From NCBI GenBank assembly GCA_900317345.1, contig ONGK01000017.1, positions 1 through 35,326 on the forward strand: a stretch of 35,326 nucleotides of DNA, written 5' to 3'. The notes below the pieces were generated by a model, which saw only the letters and a program-made list of their open reading frames with translations, ran no database searches and was not told the DNA's origin. Positions 1 to 10,032 of this stretch are shown piece by piece. Source of the stretch: an uncultured Bacteroidales bacterium (GTDB lineage Bacteria; Bacteroidota; Bacteroidia; Bacteroidales; Paludibacteraceae). Within the stretch, counting starts at the first letter, position 1, and each line of letters starts with the position of its first letter. A program made the position numbers and the translations under genes.

Positions 1-17
1 TTTTTTTGTTAAAAGAC

Positions 18-48
18 TTGCAAATTTGAAAAATTTGTTGTAATTTTG
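18..48 (+). promoter_or_regulatory. Bacteroidota-type promoter for pheT operon
   Basis: TTG at 18-20, a 20-nt spacer and TAATTTTG at 41-48 match the Bacteroidota sigma-ABfr pattern (TTG-N20-TAnnTTTG). Transcription would begin near 55, giving a leader of about 65 nt before the pheT ATG. The leader can fold a short hairpin (CCGGAC, loop TTCC, GTTCGG). Confidence 0.8.
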
Positions 49-120
49 CACGCAATTTTGTCGAGGCACTCGGCAACCGGACTTCCGTTCGGGAAAAATG
101 ACGCATAAAACAGAAGAAAA

Positions 121-2673
121 ATGAATATATCGTACAATTGGCTGAAACGCTACATAGAGCTGCACGACGATGCAGAGACCGTAGCAAAAATCCTTACCTC
201 CATCGGTCTCGAGGTAGGAACAGTAGAGACAGTAGAGACCATTCGGGGCGGTTTGAAAGGCCTGGTAGTAGGCGAAGTGCTGACTTGTGTGCCCCACCCC
301 AATTCGGACCACATGCACATTACCACCGTCAACGTAGGTGAAGTGGATGCTCAGGGCGCAACCATCGATGAACAGGGACGACACATTCTGCAAGTGGTAT
401 GCGGTGCGCCGAACGTGGCGGTCGGACAGAAAGTGATTGTGGCAACCATCGGCACCGTACTATATGACCGGAGTGGCTCCGGACCCGAACAAGCATTTAC
501 TATCAAGAAAGGCAAACTGCGCGGCGAGGACTCGTTCGGTATGATTTGCGCAGAGGATGAGATAGGTGTGGGAACCGACCATGCCGGTATCATCGTGCTT
601 CCTGCAGACACACCGGTGGGCATGCCTGCAGCAGAATACTACCATGTGGAGAACGACACCGTCATCGAAGTGGATATCACTCCGAACCGTTCAGATGCTG
701 CTTCCCATTACGGCGTAGCACGCGATTTATATGCGTATTACCAAGCGCACGGACAGAACGTGAAGCTGACCAAACCGAGCGTAGAGGCCTTTGCGATAAA
801 CAGCCATGATTTGCCTATCTGTGTGCATGTGGATGCACCGGAGGCATGTCCGCGCTATTCAGGCGTGAGCATCAAAGGCGTGGAGGTGAAAGAATCGCCG
901 GAATGGCTGAAAAACAGCCTGTTAGCTATCGGTCTGCGTCCTATAAACAACGTGGTGGATGTAACGAACTTCGTGCTGCACGAGTGCGGACAGGCGCTGC
1001 ACGCCTTCGATGCCGATAAGATTACAGGCAATGAGATTCATGTGCGCTATGCCGCGCAAGGCGAGAAATTCACTACCTTGGACGGCGTGGAGCGCGAGAT
1101 GGACGGCCGCGATTTGATGATAGCCAATGCGCACGAAGCGATGTGTATCGCCGGTGTATTCGGCGGTCTCGACAGCGGCGTGACAGAGAACACGAAGAAT
1201 GTGTTCCTTGAGAGCGCCTATTTCGACCCTGTGACGATTCGCAAGACCAGCCGTCGTCATCAGTTGCAGACCGATGCTTCGTTCCGCTACGAGCGCGGTT
1301 GCGACCCTAACAACACGCTGTATGTGCTCAAACGCGCGGCATTACTGATTCAGGAAGTAGCCAGCGGACAAGTGGCTATGGAGATAACCGACCAGTGTGA
1401 CTCCGGAGCCAAACTGCCATGCGGAGAGACTGTTTTTGCACCGTGGCCTGTGACGATTGACATCCATCGCGTCAATTCGTTAATCGGCAAAGCCATCGGC
1501 GAAGAGACCATTGAGACCATCCTCAAGGCGCTGGAGATAGAGATAAAAAGCAAGAACGGCTCCATATGGGAGTTGGCTGTGCCGCGCTATCGCGTAGATG
1601 TGCAGCGTGAGTGCGATGTGGTGGAAGATATACTTCGTATATACGGCTATGACAATGTGGAGTTCCCTGACAAACTGAATGCCAGCCTCTCGTACAGCGT
1701 GAAGCCGAATCCGGAGCAGTTGCGTCGCCGCATAGCCGAGCAACTATCCGCTCAGGGCTTCAACGAGATTCTCAATAACTCGCTGACCAAAGTGTCCTAT
1801 TACGAAGCGTTAGAGCAAATGCCGCTGGCAGAATGCGTGAAAATCATGAACCCGCTGAGTAGCGACCTCGGAGTAATGCGTCAGACCCTACTCTTCGGCG
1901 GTTTGGAATCCATTCAGCGCAACGCCAACCGCAAAAATAGCGACCTGAAGTTCTATGAATTCGGTAACTGCTACCACCGGCGTGTCGCCGGAGCCAGCCA
2001 GCCAAGCGGCGAGAACACGGATCCGCTACGCGCGTATAGTGAAGAACCGCATCTGGGGCTATGGCTCACAGGTAACAAAACCGCGCAGAGCTGGGTGCGC
2101 AAGGATGAGAAGACCAGTTTCTATCAGTTGCACGCCTATGTGAACAATATCTTCACGCGTCTGGGCGTAGATGTAGCCAAAGTGACCATCGAACGTCTTG
2201 AGAACGAATTATTCTCGGACGGGCTGGTTCTGAAGGCTGTTAACGGCAAAACACTCGGATTCATCGGAATTGTGAGCCGCAAACAGCTCAAAGCCTTTGA
2301 CATCGAGCAGGAGGTTTACTATGCCGACCTCGACTGGAATGCGCTAATCAAGCAGAACAAACAATACAAGGCAGTTATCAACGACCTGCCTAAATATCCG
2401 GAAGTGAAGCGTGATTTTGCGCTGCTTGTGGACCGCTCTGTTGAGTTCGCAGACCTGGCTCGCGCCGCATTTGAGGTGGAGCGCAAACTGCTGAAAAATG
2501 TGTTCCTGTTTGATGTCTATGAGGGTAAGAACCTCGAGGCAGGCAAGAAATCATATGCCTTGTCGTTCATTCTGCAGGACACCGAGAACACGCTGAAAGA
2601 TACACAAATTGAGGCGGTTATGAATCGTCTGAAAGCCACTTTTGAAGAGAAATTCCATGCTACCCTCCGCTGA
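121..2673 (+). CDS. pheT: Phenylalanine--tRNA ligase beta subunit
   Basis: This 850-residue protein is the beta chain of the cytoplasmic alpha2-beta2 phenylalanyl-tRNA synthetase, which charges tRNA-Phe. The N-terminus [12 protein letters not shown] is typical. It is followed by an EMAP/Trbp111-like tRNA-binding domain (about residues 40-155, with [15 protein letters not shown]), the B3/B4 editing region (about 210-390, with [10 protein letters not shown]), the B5 region, the catalytic-like core (KFYEFGNCY) and a C-terminal ferredoxin-fold anticodon-binding domain (about 757-850, beginning near [14 protein letters not shown]). The length is normal for the family. The catalytic alpha subunit gene pheS is not next to it, so the subunits are encoded apart, at least within this window. 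It is the first gene of a five-gene plus-strand transcript and overlaps prfC. Confidence 0.97.
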   Translation: MNISYNWLKRYIELHDDAETVAKILTSIGLEVGTVETVETIRGGLKGLVVGEVLTCVPHPNSDHMHITTVNVGEVDAQGATIDEQGRHILQVVCGAPNVAVGQKVIVATIGTVLYDRSGSGPEQAFTIKKGKLRGEDSFGMICAEDEIGVGTDHAGIIVLPADTPVGMPAAEYYHVENDTVIEVDITPNRSDAASHYGVARDLYAYYQAHGQNVKLTKPSVEAFAINSHDLPICVHVDAPEACPRYSGVSIKGVEVKESPEWLKNSLLAIGLRPINNVVDVTNFVLHECGQALHAFDADKITGNEIHVRYAAQGEKFTTLDGVEREMDGRDLMIANAHEAMCIAGVFGGLDSGVTENTKNVFLESAYFDPVTIRKTSRRHQLQTDASFRYERGCDPNNTLYVLKRAALLIQEVASGQVAMEITDQCDSGAKLPCGETVFAPWPVTIDIHRVNSLIGKAIGEETIETILKALEIEIKSKNGSIWELAVPRYRVDVQRECDVVEDILRIYGYDNVEFPDKLNASLSYSVKPNPEQLRRRIAEQLSAQGFNEILNNSLTKVSYYEALEQMPLAECVKIMNPLSSDLGVMRQTLLFGGLESIQRNANRKNSDLKFYEFGNCYHRRVAGASQPSGENTDPLRAYSEEPHLGLWLTGNKTAQSWVRKDEKTSFYQLHAYVNNIFTRLGVDVAKVTIERLENELFSDGLVLKAVNGKTLGFIGIVSRKQLKAFDIEQEVYYADLDWNALIKQNKQYKAVINDLPKYPEVKRDFALLVDRSVEFADLARAAFEVERKLLKNVFLFDVYEGKNLEAGKKSYALSFILQDTENTLKDTQIEAVMNRLKATFEEKFHATLR

Positions 2674-4192
2674 TCAAAACGAGATATTGAGACGCCGCAC
2701 ATTTGCGATTATCTCACACCCGGATGCCGGTAAAACCACGCTGACGGAGAAACTGCTGCTCTACGGCGGCGCCATCCATGTTGCCGGTGCCGTAAAGAGC
2801 AACAAGATACGCAAGACGGCAACCTCCGACTGGATGGAGATAGAGAAACAGCGTGGTATTTCTGTCGCTACTTCCGTCATGGGCTTTGACTATCGCCGGA
2901 GTGGCGCCGGGACCAAACAGGCACAGCAGGACGTGATATACCACATCAATATCCTTGATACGCCGGGCCACCAGGACTTTGCGGAAGATACATTCCGTAC
3001 CTTAACAGCCGTTGATAGCGCCATCGTCGTCATCGACTCCGCCAAAGGTGTAGAGACACAGACACGCCGCCTGATGGAAGTGTGCCGGATGCGCAAAACA
3101 CCCGTCATGGTTTTCATGAACAAGATGGACCGTGAAGGCAAAGACCCCTTCGATTTGATGGATGAGGCCGAGCGCGAGTTGGGTATACATTGCACGCCGG
3201 TGGCATGGGCGAACGGGCAGGGATTGAAATTTGAGTCCGTCTTCGCACTTAACAACCGCCCGAAAGATTTAAGCGAGAAACTGCAGGAAGAGATGGAGAT
3301 AATTGACGGAGTATACCCTGCTTTCGACCGCGAGGCATACCTCCGAGGCGACTTGGCACCGGTGTTCTTCGGTTCGGCATATAAGACCGTAGGCGTGCAG
3401 GAACTGCTGGATTTCTTTGTGGAGAACGCACCTTCACCTCGGCCTGTGACAGCGGAAGAACGAATGGTGGAACCGATGGAGGACAAGTTCACGGCGTTCT
3501 GCTTTAAGATTCACGCAAACATGGACCCGAACCACCGCTCATGCATCGCATTCTTCAAGATTTGCAGCGGTAAATTCCTCCGTAACACCTATTATTATCA
3601 CGTGCGCAAGGACCAACAGATGCGCTTTGCTGCTCCTACATGCTTCATGGCGCAGAAGAAAGAGACCGTGGATGAAGCTTTTGCCGGCGATATAGTAGGT
3701 CTGCCTGACACCGGAAACTTCAAGATAGGTGATACGCTGACAGCAGGAGAACACCTGCATTTCAAAGGCCTGCCGTCCTTCTCTCCGGAGATGTTCAAAT
3801 ATATCGATAACGCCGACCCGATGAAGCAGAAACAGTTGGAGAAAGGCGTTAACCAATTGATGGACGAAGGCGTTGCACAGCTGTTCATCAGCCAACTCAA
3901 CGGCCGGAAGATTATCGGCACCGTCGGTCAACTGCAGTTTGAGGTTATCCAATATCGTTTGGAGCATGAATATCAGGCTAAGTGCAAGTGGCAACCGCTG
4001 CAGATGTACAAAGCCTGCTGGATTGAGTCAGACGACGATGCCGAGCTGGACATGTTCAAGAAACGCAAAGCACAATACATGGCTACCGACAAGGAAGGAC
4101 GCGATGTGTTCATGGCTGATAGCGCATATGTGCTCAGCATGGCACAGCAGGACTACAAACATATAAAATTCCACTTCACCAGTGAATTCTAA
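2657..4192 (+). CDS. prfC: Peptide chain release factor 3 (RF3)
   Basis: RF3 is a translational GTPase that removes RF1/RF2 from the ribosome after termination. The GTPase motifs are all visible: G1 [15 protein letters not shown] near the N-terminus, the switch region QRGISV, G3 [12 protein letters not shown], and G4 NKMDRE. Domain II and the RF3-specific C-terminal domain follow. I chose the ATG at 2657 ([19 protein letters not shown]), giving 511 residues; an in-frame TTG at 2642 is possible but lies further inside pheT. The start overlaps the pheT end by 17 nt, which suggests translational coupling. With pheT this forms a translation-related pair at the head of the operon. Confidence 0.95.
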   Translation: MLPSADQNEILRRRTFAIISHPDAGKTTLTEKLLLYGGAIHVAGAVKSNKIRKTATSDWMEIEKQRGISVATSVMGFDYRRSGAGTKQAQQDVIYHINILDTPGHQDFAEDTFRTLTAVDSAIVVIDSAKGVETQTRRLMEVCRMRKTPVMVFMNKMDREGKDPFDLMDEAERELGIHCTPVAWANGQGLKFESVFALNNRPKDLSEKLQEEMEIIDGVYPAFDREAYLRGDLAPVFFGSAYKTVGVQELLDFFVENAPSPRPVTAEERMVEPMEDKFTAFCFKIHANMDPNHRSCIAFFKICSGKFLRNTYYYHVRKDQQMRFAAPTCFMAQKKETVDEAFAGDIVGLPDTGNFKIGDTLTAGEHLHFKGLPSFSPEMFKYIDNADPMKQKQLEKGVNQLMDEGVAQLFISQLNGRKIIGTVGQLQFEVIQYRLEHEYQAKCKWQPLQMYKACWIESDDDAELDMFKKRKAQYMATDKEGRDVFMADSAYVLSMAQQDYKHIKFHFTSEF

Positions 4193-4223
4193 ACTTGATT
4201 TTGATATTTAAATTTAATATTTT

Positions 4224-5609
4224 ATGAAAAACAGAGCATTGCAACTTCGCCTCATTGTGATGAACTTCCTGGAGTTCGCTGTATGGGGCGCGTACTTAAC
4301 CTCGATGGGTCGTTATTTAGGAACTGCAGGTTTTGGCGCACACATCGGATGGTTCTACTCTATCCAGGGTATTGTCAGCCTATTCATGCCTGCATTAATG
4401 GGTATCGTAGCAGACCGCTGGCTGCCCGCACAGAAAGCATTGAGCCTTTGCCACGGTTTGGCAGGACTTTTCATGGCATCTGCCGGCATATACGCAATTA
4501 CGGCAGGTCCGGAGGTGGCTTTTGTGCCGCTATTCAGCCTTTATACGGTCTCCGTGGCATTCTTTATGCCGACCATCGCCTTGACCAACTCCGTTGCGTT
4601 CAACGCACTCGTCAAAGCCGGGATGGATACGGTGAAGGACTTCCCGCCGATTCGCGTCTTCGGTACCATCGGTTTCATCGCTACCATGTGGATAGTGGAT
4701 ATTGTAGGCGCCATGCGGACACCGGCACAATTTATCATCAGCGGCGGGCTTTCTTTGATTTTGGCTGTTTATGCTCTGACTTTGCCGAATTGCGAAATCA
4801 AGAAAGTGGAAGGAAACGTGGATTTGGTAGAAGCACTCGGATTGAAGGCTTTTATGCTCTTCAAGCAAAAGAAAATGGCGCTTTTCTTCGTATTCTCTAT
4901 GCTGTTGGGTATGTGTCTGCAAGTGACGAACGGCTATGCAAATCCGTTCCTCGGCAGTTTTGAGTATTTCAGCCGTTGGTCACATACATTCGGCGTTCAG
5001 CATTCAGGTATCCTCATTTCCATTAGCCAGATTTGCGAGGCGCTCTGTATCCTCGCTATTCCGTTCTTCCTGAAACGCCTGGGAATCAAGAAAGTAATGC
5101 TCATTGCCATGTTCGCTTGGGTATTCCGTTTTGGGCTTCTGGGTGCAGGAAATCCGGGCTTTCCGGGCGTGCTACTTTTCGTGCTTAGTTGCGTGGTGTA
5201 CGGCTTTGCCTTTGATTTCTTCAATATATCCGGCGCGCTGTACGTGGATCAAGAGACCGAGCCAGAGCAGCGTTCTTCCGCACAAGGTCTGTTCATGGTT
5301 ATGACAAATGGTCTGGGTGCCACCATCGGTACCTTGGCGGCGCAAGCGATTGTCAATAAGACCGTTCCGTTGATTGACAAAACGAACGAAGGAGCATTGG
5401 GAGTGATACGTAATGCGCAAGGACATATCGACTGGAGCAATATCTCGGCGGATCATCTGGCGCAGATTGAAGAGGCGGCTACAAAAATGTGGATCGGTTG
5501 GCAAGAAGCATGGTATATCTTTGCGGCCTTCGCTCTTGTAGTGGCTATACTCTTCTGGGTATTCTTCCCAAAAACACCGGTGAAAAAAGATATCGAGATA
5601 AGTCACTAA
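4224..5609 (+). CDS. MFS permease, nucleoside:H+ symporter family
   Basis: This 461-residue integral membrane protein resembles the NupG/XapB family of proton-driven nucleoside importers. The N-terminus carries the family signature in recognisable form (FLEFAVWGAYLTSMGRYL, then MPALMGIVADRWLPAQKAL, where NupG has MPALLGIVADKW). About twelve hydrophobic segments can be traced, with a long loop before the last one (about residues 380-425). The substrate cannot be read from sequence; purine or pyrimidine nucleosides are likely from the family. It starts 31 nt after prfC with no promoter match in the gap, so it is probably co-transcribed. Confidence 0.88.
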   Translation: MKNRALQLRLIVMNFLEFAVWGAYLTSMGRYLGTAGFGAHIGWFYSIQGIVSLFMPALMGIVADRWLPAQKALSLCHGLAGLFMASAGIYAITAGPEVAFVPLFSLYTVSVAFFMPTIALTNSVAFNALVKAGMDTVKDFPPIRVFGTIGFIATMWIVDIVGAMRTPAQFIISGGLSLILAVYALTLPNCEIKKVEGNVDLVEALGLKAFMLFKQKKMALFFVFSMLLGMCLQVTNGYANPFLGSFEYFSRWSHTFGVQHSGILISISQICEALCILAIPFFLKRLGIKKVMLIAMFAWVFRFGLLGAGNPGFPGVLLFVLSCVVYGFAFDFFNISGALYVDQETEPEQRSSAQGLFMVMTNGLGATIGTLAAQAIVNKTVPLIDKTNEGALGVIRNAQGHIDWSNISADHLAQIEEAATKMWIGWQEAWYIFAAFALVVAILFWVFFPKTPVKKDIEISH

Positions 5610-5628
5610 TTCGTCATTCAATTATATA

Positions 5629-6294
5629 ATGTTCCGCAAGGAATTAACATATTATTTCTCCACTCCTATTGCGTACATCGTCATCGGGTTGTACCAATTG
5701 GCTATCAGTCTTTTCCTATGGGTTATCCCTGGACAGTGGAATATCATTGATTCGGGGTACGCCCAGGTGGACGGGCTTTTTCAATTGAGTCCGTGGCTGT
5801 TTATGCTGCTCTGCCCTGCCCTGACGATGCGTCTATTATCGGAGGAACGGCAGACTGGTATATGGGATCTGATTCGTACAAAACCCATTTCGTTGACGCG
5901 TATCATGCTTGGCAAGTATTTCGCCGCTTGGCTGCTGGTCCTCATCGGTCTGTTACCATGCTTCGTGCATTATTTTGTGGTGGCATATATGGCAGAACCG
6001 ATGGGTAATCTGGATAGCGGAGCTTTCTTGGGTTCATTCATCGGGCTCATTCTACTCAGCGGCACATTCATGGCTGTCGGACTTCTATGCGCCACATTCA
6101 GTAAGAGTCAGATTGTCTGTTTCATCAGCGGTGCATTGGCTTGCTTTGTGCTCTACTGGGTGCTGCTGCAAGACCATTACTCTGCCCTCTCACGCGGCGT
6201 GCTGGACCTGCGCGACATGGTTGTATTCGTCTCCGTAGCAGTGCTTGCTATCCTTGCTTCTATATTCACGATTGACAAACTGACACGCAAATGA
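5629..6294 (+). CDS. gldF: GldF-like ABC-2 permease subunit
   Basis: This 221-residue protein has six hydrophobic segments and resembles GldF, the permease of the GldA-GldF-GldG ABC transporter linked to gliding in Bacteroidota. Family-like stretches include FRKELTYYFSTPIAYIVIG at the N-terminus, LSPWLFMLLCPALTMRL, and EERQTGIWDLIRTKPIS followed by LGKYFAAW. GldG, usually encoded directly downstream of gldF, is absent; the next gene is a phosphoesterase. No ATPase gene is nearby either, so the protein must work with components encoded elsewhere or has another role. It starts 19 nt after the MFS gene and overlaps the next gene by 4 nt (ATGA). Many non-gliding Bacteroidales keep GldF relatives, so motility should not be inferred. 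Confidence 0.8.
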   Translation: MFRKELTYYFSTPIAYIVIGLYQLAISLFLWVIPGQWNIIDSGYAQVDGLFQLSPWLFMLLCPALTMRLLSEERQTGIWDLIRTKPISLTRIMLGKYFAAWLLVLIGLLPCFVHYFVVAYMAEPMGNLDSGAFLGSFIGLILLSGTFMAVGLLCATFSKSQIVCFISGALACFVLYWVLLQDHYSALSRGVLDLRDMVVFVSVAVLAILASIFTIDKLTRK

Positions 6295-6812
6295 CACGAA
6301 TAGGTGTATTAAGCGACACACACGGCTTGCTGGACAAGCGTATCTTTGAGCATTTCAAGGATGTGGATGAGATATGGCATGCCGGTGATATCGGCAGTGA
6401 GGAAGTTCTGCGTCGTCTTAGGGAGTTCAAACCTACGCGTGCCGTATTCGGTAATATGGATAGCGGCGATGTACGATATTCGCTGAGTGAGTTCTATCGC
6501 TTCCGCGTAGAGGATGTGAATGTGCTTATGACGCATATAGGCGGCTATCCGGGGCACTATAACCCCTGGCTCATCCCTATATTCCGCAAAGCATTGGAGA
6601 ACTATGACGACCCGAATCATCGCATTGACTTGTTCGTCTGCGGGCACAGCCATATTCTCAAGGTGCAGTATGATTCTACCTATAAGTTCCTCACAATGAA
6701 TCCCGGAGCGGCAGGCAAGCAAGGATGGCAGCCATGCCAAACTTTGCTTCGTTTTACCATTGATGGAGCCAAATTGGATAATCTGGAAGTCATCGAATTG
6801 GAGCGTCTATAG
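6291..6812 (+). CDS. YfcE/MJ0936-family metallophosphoesterase
   Basis: This 173-residue cytoplasmic protein belongs to the small calcineurin-like phosphodiesterases (YfcE/MJ0936 type). The metal-binding motifs are in order: LSDTHG (D-x-H) near residue 8, AGDIGS (G-D) near 33, GNMD (G-N-x-D) near 55, MTHIGG near 80, and GHSH near 115, followed by NPGAAG, which is typical of this family. It probably hydrolyses phosphodiesters with Mn or similar metals; the physiological substrate is unknown. The ATGA overlap with gldF means it is translated in coupling with it. It is the last gene of the plus-strand operon. Confidence 0.9.
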   Translation: MTRIGVLSDTHGLLDKRIFEHFKDVDEIWHAGDIGSEEVLRRLREFKPTRAVFGNMDSGDVRYSLSEFYRFRVEDVNVLMTHIGGYPGHYNPWLIPIFRKALENYDDPNHRIDLFVCGHSHILKVQYDSTYKFLTMNPGAAGKQGWQPCQTLLRFTIDGAKLDNLEVIELERL

Positions 6813-6864
6813 GTATTTTGTAAAGTCAAGTTAGCAAAATATGTTGTAAAACATATAAAAAAAT

Positions 6865-6895
6865 TTGGTCATATCAAAAAAAAGCAGTACCTTTG
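6865..6895 (+). promoter_or_regulatory. Orphan Bacteroidota-type promoter
   Basis: TTG at 6865-6867, a 20-nt spacer (GTCATATCAAAAAAAAGCAG) and TACCTTTG at 6888-6895 give a full match to the pattern used by genes in this window. No plus-strand gene follows; the next gene is on the minus strand and convergent. Transcription would start near 6901. Confidence 0.75.
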
Positions 6896-6900
6896 CACCG

Positions 6901-6992
6901 AATTAAGAAAGACCAATCTTTTTTGTACCTTAAATAAACAGACTAATACCTAAGAAACATAGTCGTCGAGATGACGGCTATTTTCATTTTTA
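6901..6992 (+). ncRNA. Candidate small RNA of about 90 nt
   Basis: A strong promoter match ends at 6895 and an intrinsic terminator lies at 6959-6992, with no credible reading frame between. The predicted transcript is about 90 nt. It contains a weak hairpin (AAAGA-CCAA-TCTTT) near its 5' end, an A-rich middle and the terminator stem. I recognise no known RNA family. It could instead be the remnant of a lost gene, or a promoter whose transcripts end at once. The 5' end is inferred from promoter spacing only. Confidence 0.42.
6959..6992 (+). terminator. Intrinsic terminator, plus strand
   Basis: The arms ATAGTCGTC (6959-6967) and GACGGCTAT (6973-6981) form a 9-bp stem with one G-U pair around the loop GAGAT, followed by TTTCATTTTTA. 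The T-rich tract is on the plus strand only, so it fits termination of the orphan transcript, or readthrough from the yfcE operon, rather than the convergent receptor gene. Confidence 0.65.
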
Positions 6993-7010
6993 GGCAGGCG
7001 AAAACCTTCT

Positions 7011-9270
7011 TTATGGACGTTCTAAATCGTATCGGAAACCTATATAGGCCTTCCATCCCATTGTAGGTCCCCACACCATTGAAGCATCAAAATCCGGCCC
7101 ATACGGGTTGAAACTGTCAATAATAGGCGTATCCTGACGGAAGTTCGTCATGTTCTCCGCACCCACATAGAGACTGCATGTGCGGAAATACTTGGTTATC
7201 TGCGCCATGAGTTGTGGATACCAAGAGAGCGGTTTGGGTGTGCCATATCCTCCATTGAGATCCCCCATCGCGATAAAGGGGTCCGGCATTCGACTGATGC
7301 CATTGAACTGCGCCGTGACATCAAACTGCCATTTCTTGAGCGGCGTTTGGTAACTGGTTGTAATTACTCCTTTGAAGCGGTTGGTGAGTGCCTTCGAACG
7401 TAATTCATATACGTTCTTGGCAGCATTGAAGGTTGTTTGCTTGACATCCGTCCAGCGGAAGGCGGCCGTCCATGTCCATCCGCGCAACACCTCCATTGAC
7501 GCCTCTATTTGCGCACAATGAGCAAATGATTTCGCGCCCGGCACATCGGTCTGGTTATAGATATCGACGGCATACTTGTCACGGTCCATATCCACAATAA
7601 GCGAGTTGAGGAAATGCGTGTAATAATACTCTGCCGAAAGCTGGAGTTCCTTGCTTCCCAATGGGATGTAGAATGTCGTACTAATGCCGGTATTGACAGC
7701 TCGTTCCTGCTTGATATCGTCCGCTAAGTGCAGATCTCTACTCGATGGCAATACAAATGCGTTATCTGCTATCGCATTCGGAGAGCGATATCCCATACCG
7801 GCACTGGCACGAAGCGTCCACCATGCAAACGGCGCATAGCGGATGTTAGCACGCGGAGTGACGAAAAAACCATAGCGATTCGACCAGTCGGCACGCACGC
7901 CAGCAACCAACGAGAGCTTATCCGCATAAGTATAACTATACTCGGCAAAGATACCCGGCGTCACTTCCTGCCGGTCCAGCATAGTTAACCGACAGTCCGG
8001 TACTCAAGCGGTGGTCATTGTCAATCAGTCCGCCGCCCTCAAAATTCAACTGACAAATCGCATTCAGATAGGCATTCAACTGGTTCGCCTTCCAGTCGCG
8101 CAGGCCATAGCGGTTGCGGAGGTCATGATAGCTGACCGACGCAATAACGGCTACCGACGAACCGCTCTCGTCATCGAAGACATAACCGTTCTTCAGGAAT
8201 CCTTCCACACGCCATGTATTGAGGTCTATGCGATAGGGATTCGCTATCGTATCCGCCATCTGTCCGCCTATGCGGCGGTCATACAGGCCGCGTACGAGCG
8301 CCTGAAACGTGTAGTCACCATGCCTGTAAAACCAACGATTGATGAGATTCGCGTTCTGCGATTTAGGCATGTCGGCAAAGCCGTCTTTATTCTCATCCAT
8401 CGTGATGAAGCCCTGCTGGTAATGTGCCATGATGCCGGTGTAAAGCGCTTCATGGTGGTGATGGTCATGCGGCTCTCCGTGCTCATGGTGATGGTCGTGT
8501 TCGTCTTTGATTAACTGCCAACCGCCCATAATATTCGCCTCGGCATGCAACTCCGAGTTGAGCATCAGGTTGACGGAGAGAGGGTTCTGCGTTTGCGGTT
8601 TGAGCAACTCTACGTTAATTTGCCCAGACGTAGCTTCATAGCCGTTGATGACGGACGAAGTACCTTTGCTCACCTGAATACTGCTCATCCATGGGCCCGG
8701 AATATACTCCATTCCGTAGGGCTGCGCGAGTCCGCGAATGGCGGGTGTGTTCTCTTGGAGCAGCTGCACATAGGTGCCGCTCAGGCCCAGCAGACGAATC
8801 TGCTTAGCGCCCGTAGCGGCGTCCGAATAGGCCACATCCACAGAAGCGTTGGTCTCAAAAGCTTCGCTCAAGTTACAGCAAGCTGCACGGCATAACTCTT
8901 CCGTACCAATCGTTTGGGTGTCAAAAGCCGAAGTGCGGCTCTTTATCACGCCCATCTTACGCTCGGTGATGGTGACTTCGTCCAATACCGTCTCCTCTAC
9001 CAGCACAATGGTCAGTGGCTTGCGGTTCGTTACCACCGTCGTGTCGTTATGGAATCCCACGAAACTGGTTACCAAGCGGTTTATGCCCTTCACGGGCATG
9101 AGTGTGAAATCTCCGTCCACGCCGGTGGCGACACCTACCGTCGTTCCCGCCCAATAGACATTGGCTCCTATCATAGGATATCCTTGGTCGTCCAATACCA
9201 CACCGGTTACTTGAGCACGGCATAACACCGCGCACAGCAACAGACCTAATAAACCTATTTTTCTATTCAT
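7011..9270 (-). pseudogene. TonB-dependent receptor, frameshifted, His-rich loop
   Basis: The two reading frames here (start 9270 to about 7985, then about 7982 to 7011) are the two parts of one outer-membrane TonB-dependent receptor. The first has a signal peptide, a CarboxypepD_reg-like domain (VTGVVLDDQGYPMIGANVYW), a plug domain and the first barrel strands up to LSTGLSVNY. The second resumes with LDRQEVTPGIFAEYSYTYADKL and runs to the C-terminal barrel strand. The frame changes near 7982. The extracellular stretch expected between these strands also looks short, so a small deletion not divisible by three is likely, in the genome or the assembly. A loop near residues 252-272 is rich in histidine (DHHHEHGEPHDHHHH), which suggests a metal or metal-chelate ligand such as Zn, Cu, Ni or Co. 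It begins 1 nt after fabG as the last gene of the operon. Both parts are otherwise free of stops, so the change is recent or artefactual. Confidence 0.85.
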
Positions 9271-9271
9271 C

Positions 9272-10012
9272 TTAAGCCATAGCTCCGTTGACCTGAATCA
9301 CCTGCCCGGAGACATATGAACTGAGGTCAGAAGCCAAGAACAATGCTACTTTCGCCACCTCTTCCGGTTCGCCGCCACGGCGCATCGGAATCATGGATAC
9401 AAACTGCTTGAGTGTGTCTTCGCTCAACGCTTTGGTCATATCGGTCAGAATAAATCCCGGCGCGATAGCATTGGCGCGCACGCCGCGGCTGCCTAACTCT
9501 TTTGCCACGGACTTTGTGAGGGCAATAATACCGGCCTTAGAAGCCGCATAATTGGCCTGCCCGGCATTGCCGTTGATGCCTACCACGGAACTGAGCGAAA
9601 TGATGGAGCCGCTGCGCTGACGCATCATCACGGGTGTGACGGCATGCGTGAAGTTAAACGCAGACTTGAGGTTGACTTGTATCACCTGGTCCCATTGCAG
9701 CTCCGTCATGCGCATGAGCAGGGTATCACGTGTGATGCCGGCATTGTTGACCAATATATCCAGGCGTCCAAACTCAGCCACTACTTGCTCCACCACTTGG
9801 TGCGCCGCCTCAAAATCAGCGGCATTGCTGGCATAGAACTGCACTTTTACACCCAATGCAGCTATCTCATCGCTCGTAGCTTGCGCCTGTTCGTTCAACT
9901 CCAGGTCCGTGAAAGCGATGTTACATCCCTCGCGGGCAAAAGCCAGTGCTATTTGTTTGCCGATGCCACGGGCTGCGCCCGTGATAAGGGCCACTTTGTT
10001 GTCTAATAACAT
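9272..10012 (-). CDS. fabG: 3-oxoacyl-ACP reductase (FabG-type SDR)
   Basis: This is a short-chain dehydrogenase/reductase, most likely the NADPH-dependent 3-oxoacyl-ACP reductase of fatty-acid elongation. From the ATG at 10012 it is 246 residues, the usual FabG length. The cofactor motif TGAARGIG is at residues 11-18, NNAG at 89-92, N114, and the catalytic S142, Y155 and K159 (YAASK) are all present; the end GQVIQVNGAMA is FabG-like. An in-frame ATG at 10036 would overlap the lptC stop by 4 nt (ATGA) and add eight residues; I prefer 10012 because MLLDNKVALITG matches family starts. The cytoplasmic lipid enzyme sits with lptC and an acyl-CoA synthetase, which suits an envelope lipid role. Confidence 0.88.
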   Translation of the reverse strand: MLLDNKVALITGAARGIGKQIALAFAREGCNIAFTDLELNEQAQATSDEIAALGVKVQFYASNAADFEAAHQVVEQVVAEFGRLDILVNNAGITRDTLLMRMTELQWDQVIQVNLKSAFNFTHAVTPVMMRQRSGSIISLSSVVGINGNAGQANYAASKAGIIALTKSVAKELGSRGVRANAIAPGFILTDMTKALSEDTLKQFVSMIPMRRGGEPEEVAKVALFLASDLSSYVSGQVIQVNGAMA

Positions 10013-10032
10013 AAATCTTATCTTTAAATCAA

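Noticed and set aside
4283-4963. A 226-codon frame in another plus-strand frame inside the MFS gene
   Set aside because: The MFS frame has the expected helices and family motifs; the alternative is Arg/His/Gly-rich with no hydrophobic segments.
7936-7990. Programmed frameshift as an explanation for the split TonB receptor
   Set aside because: No slippery heptamer or following stem-loop is visible at the junction, and residues between the two parts seem to be missing, so a deletion or assembly error fits better.
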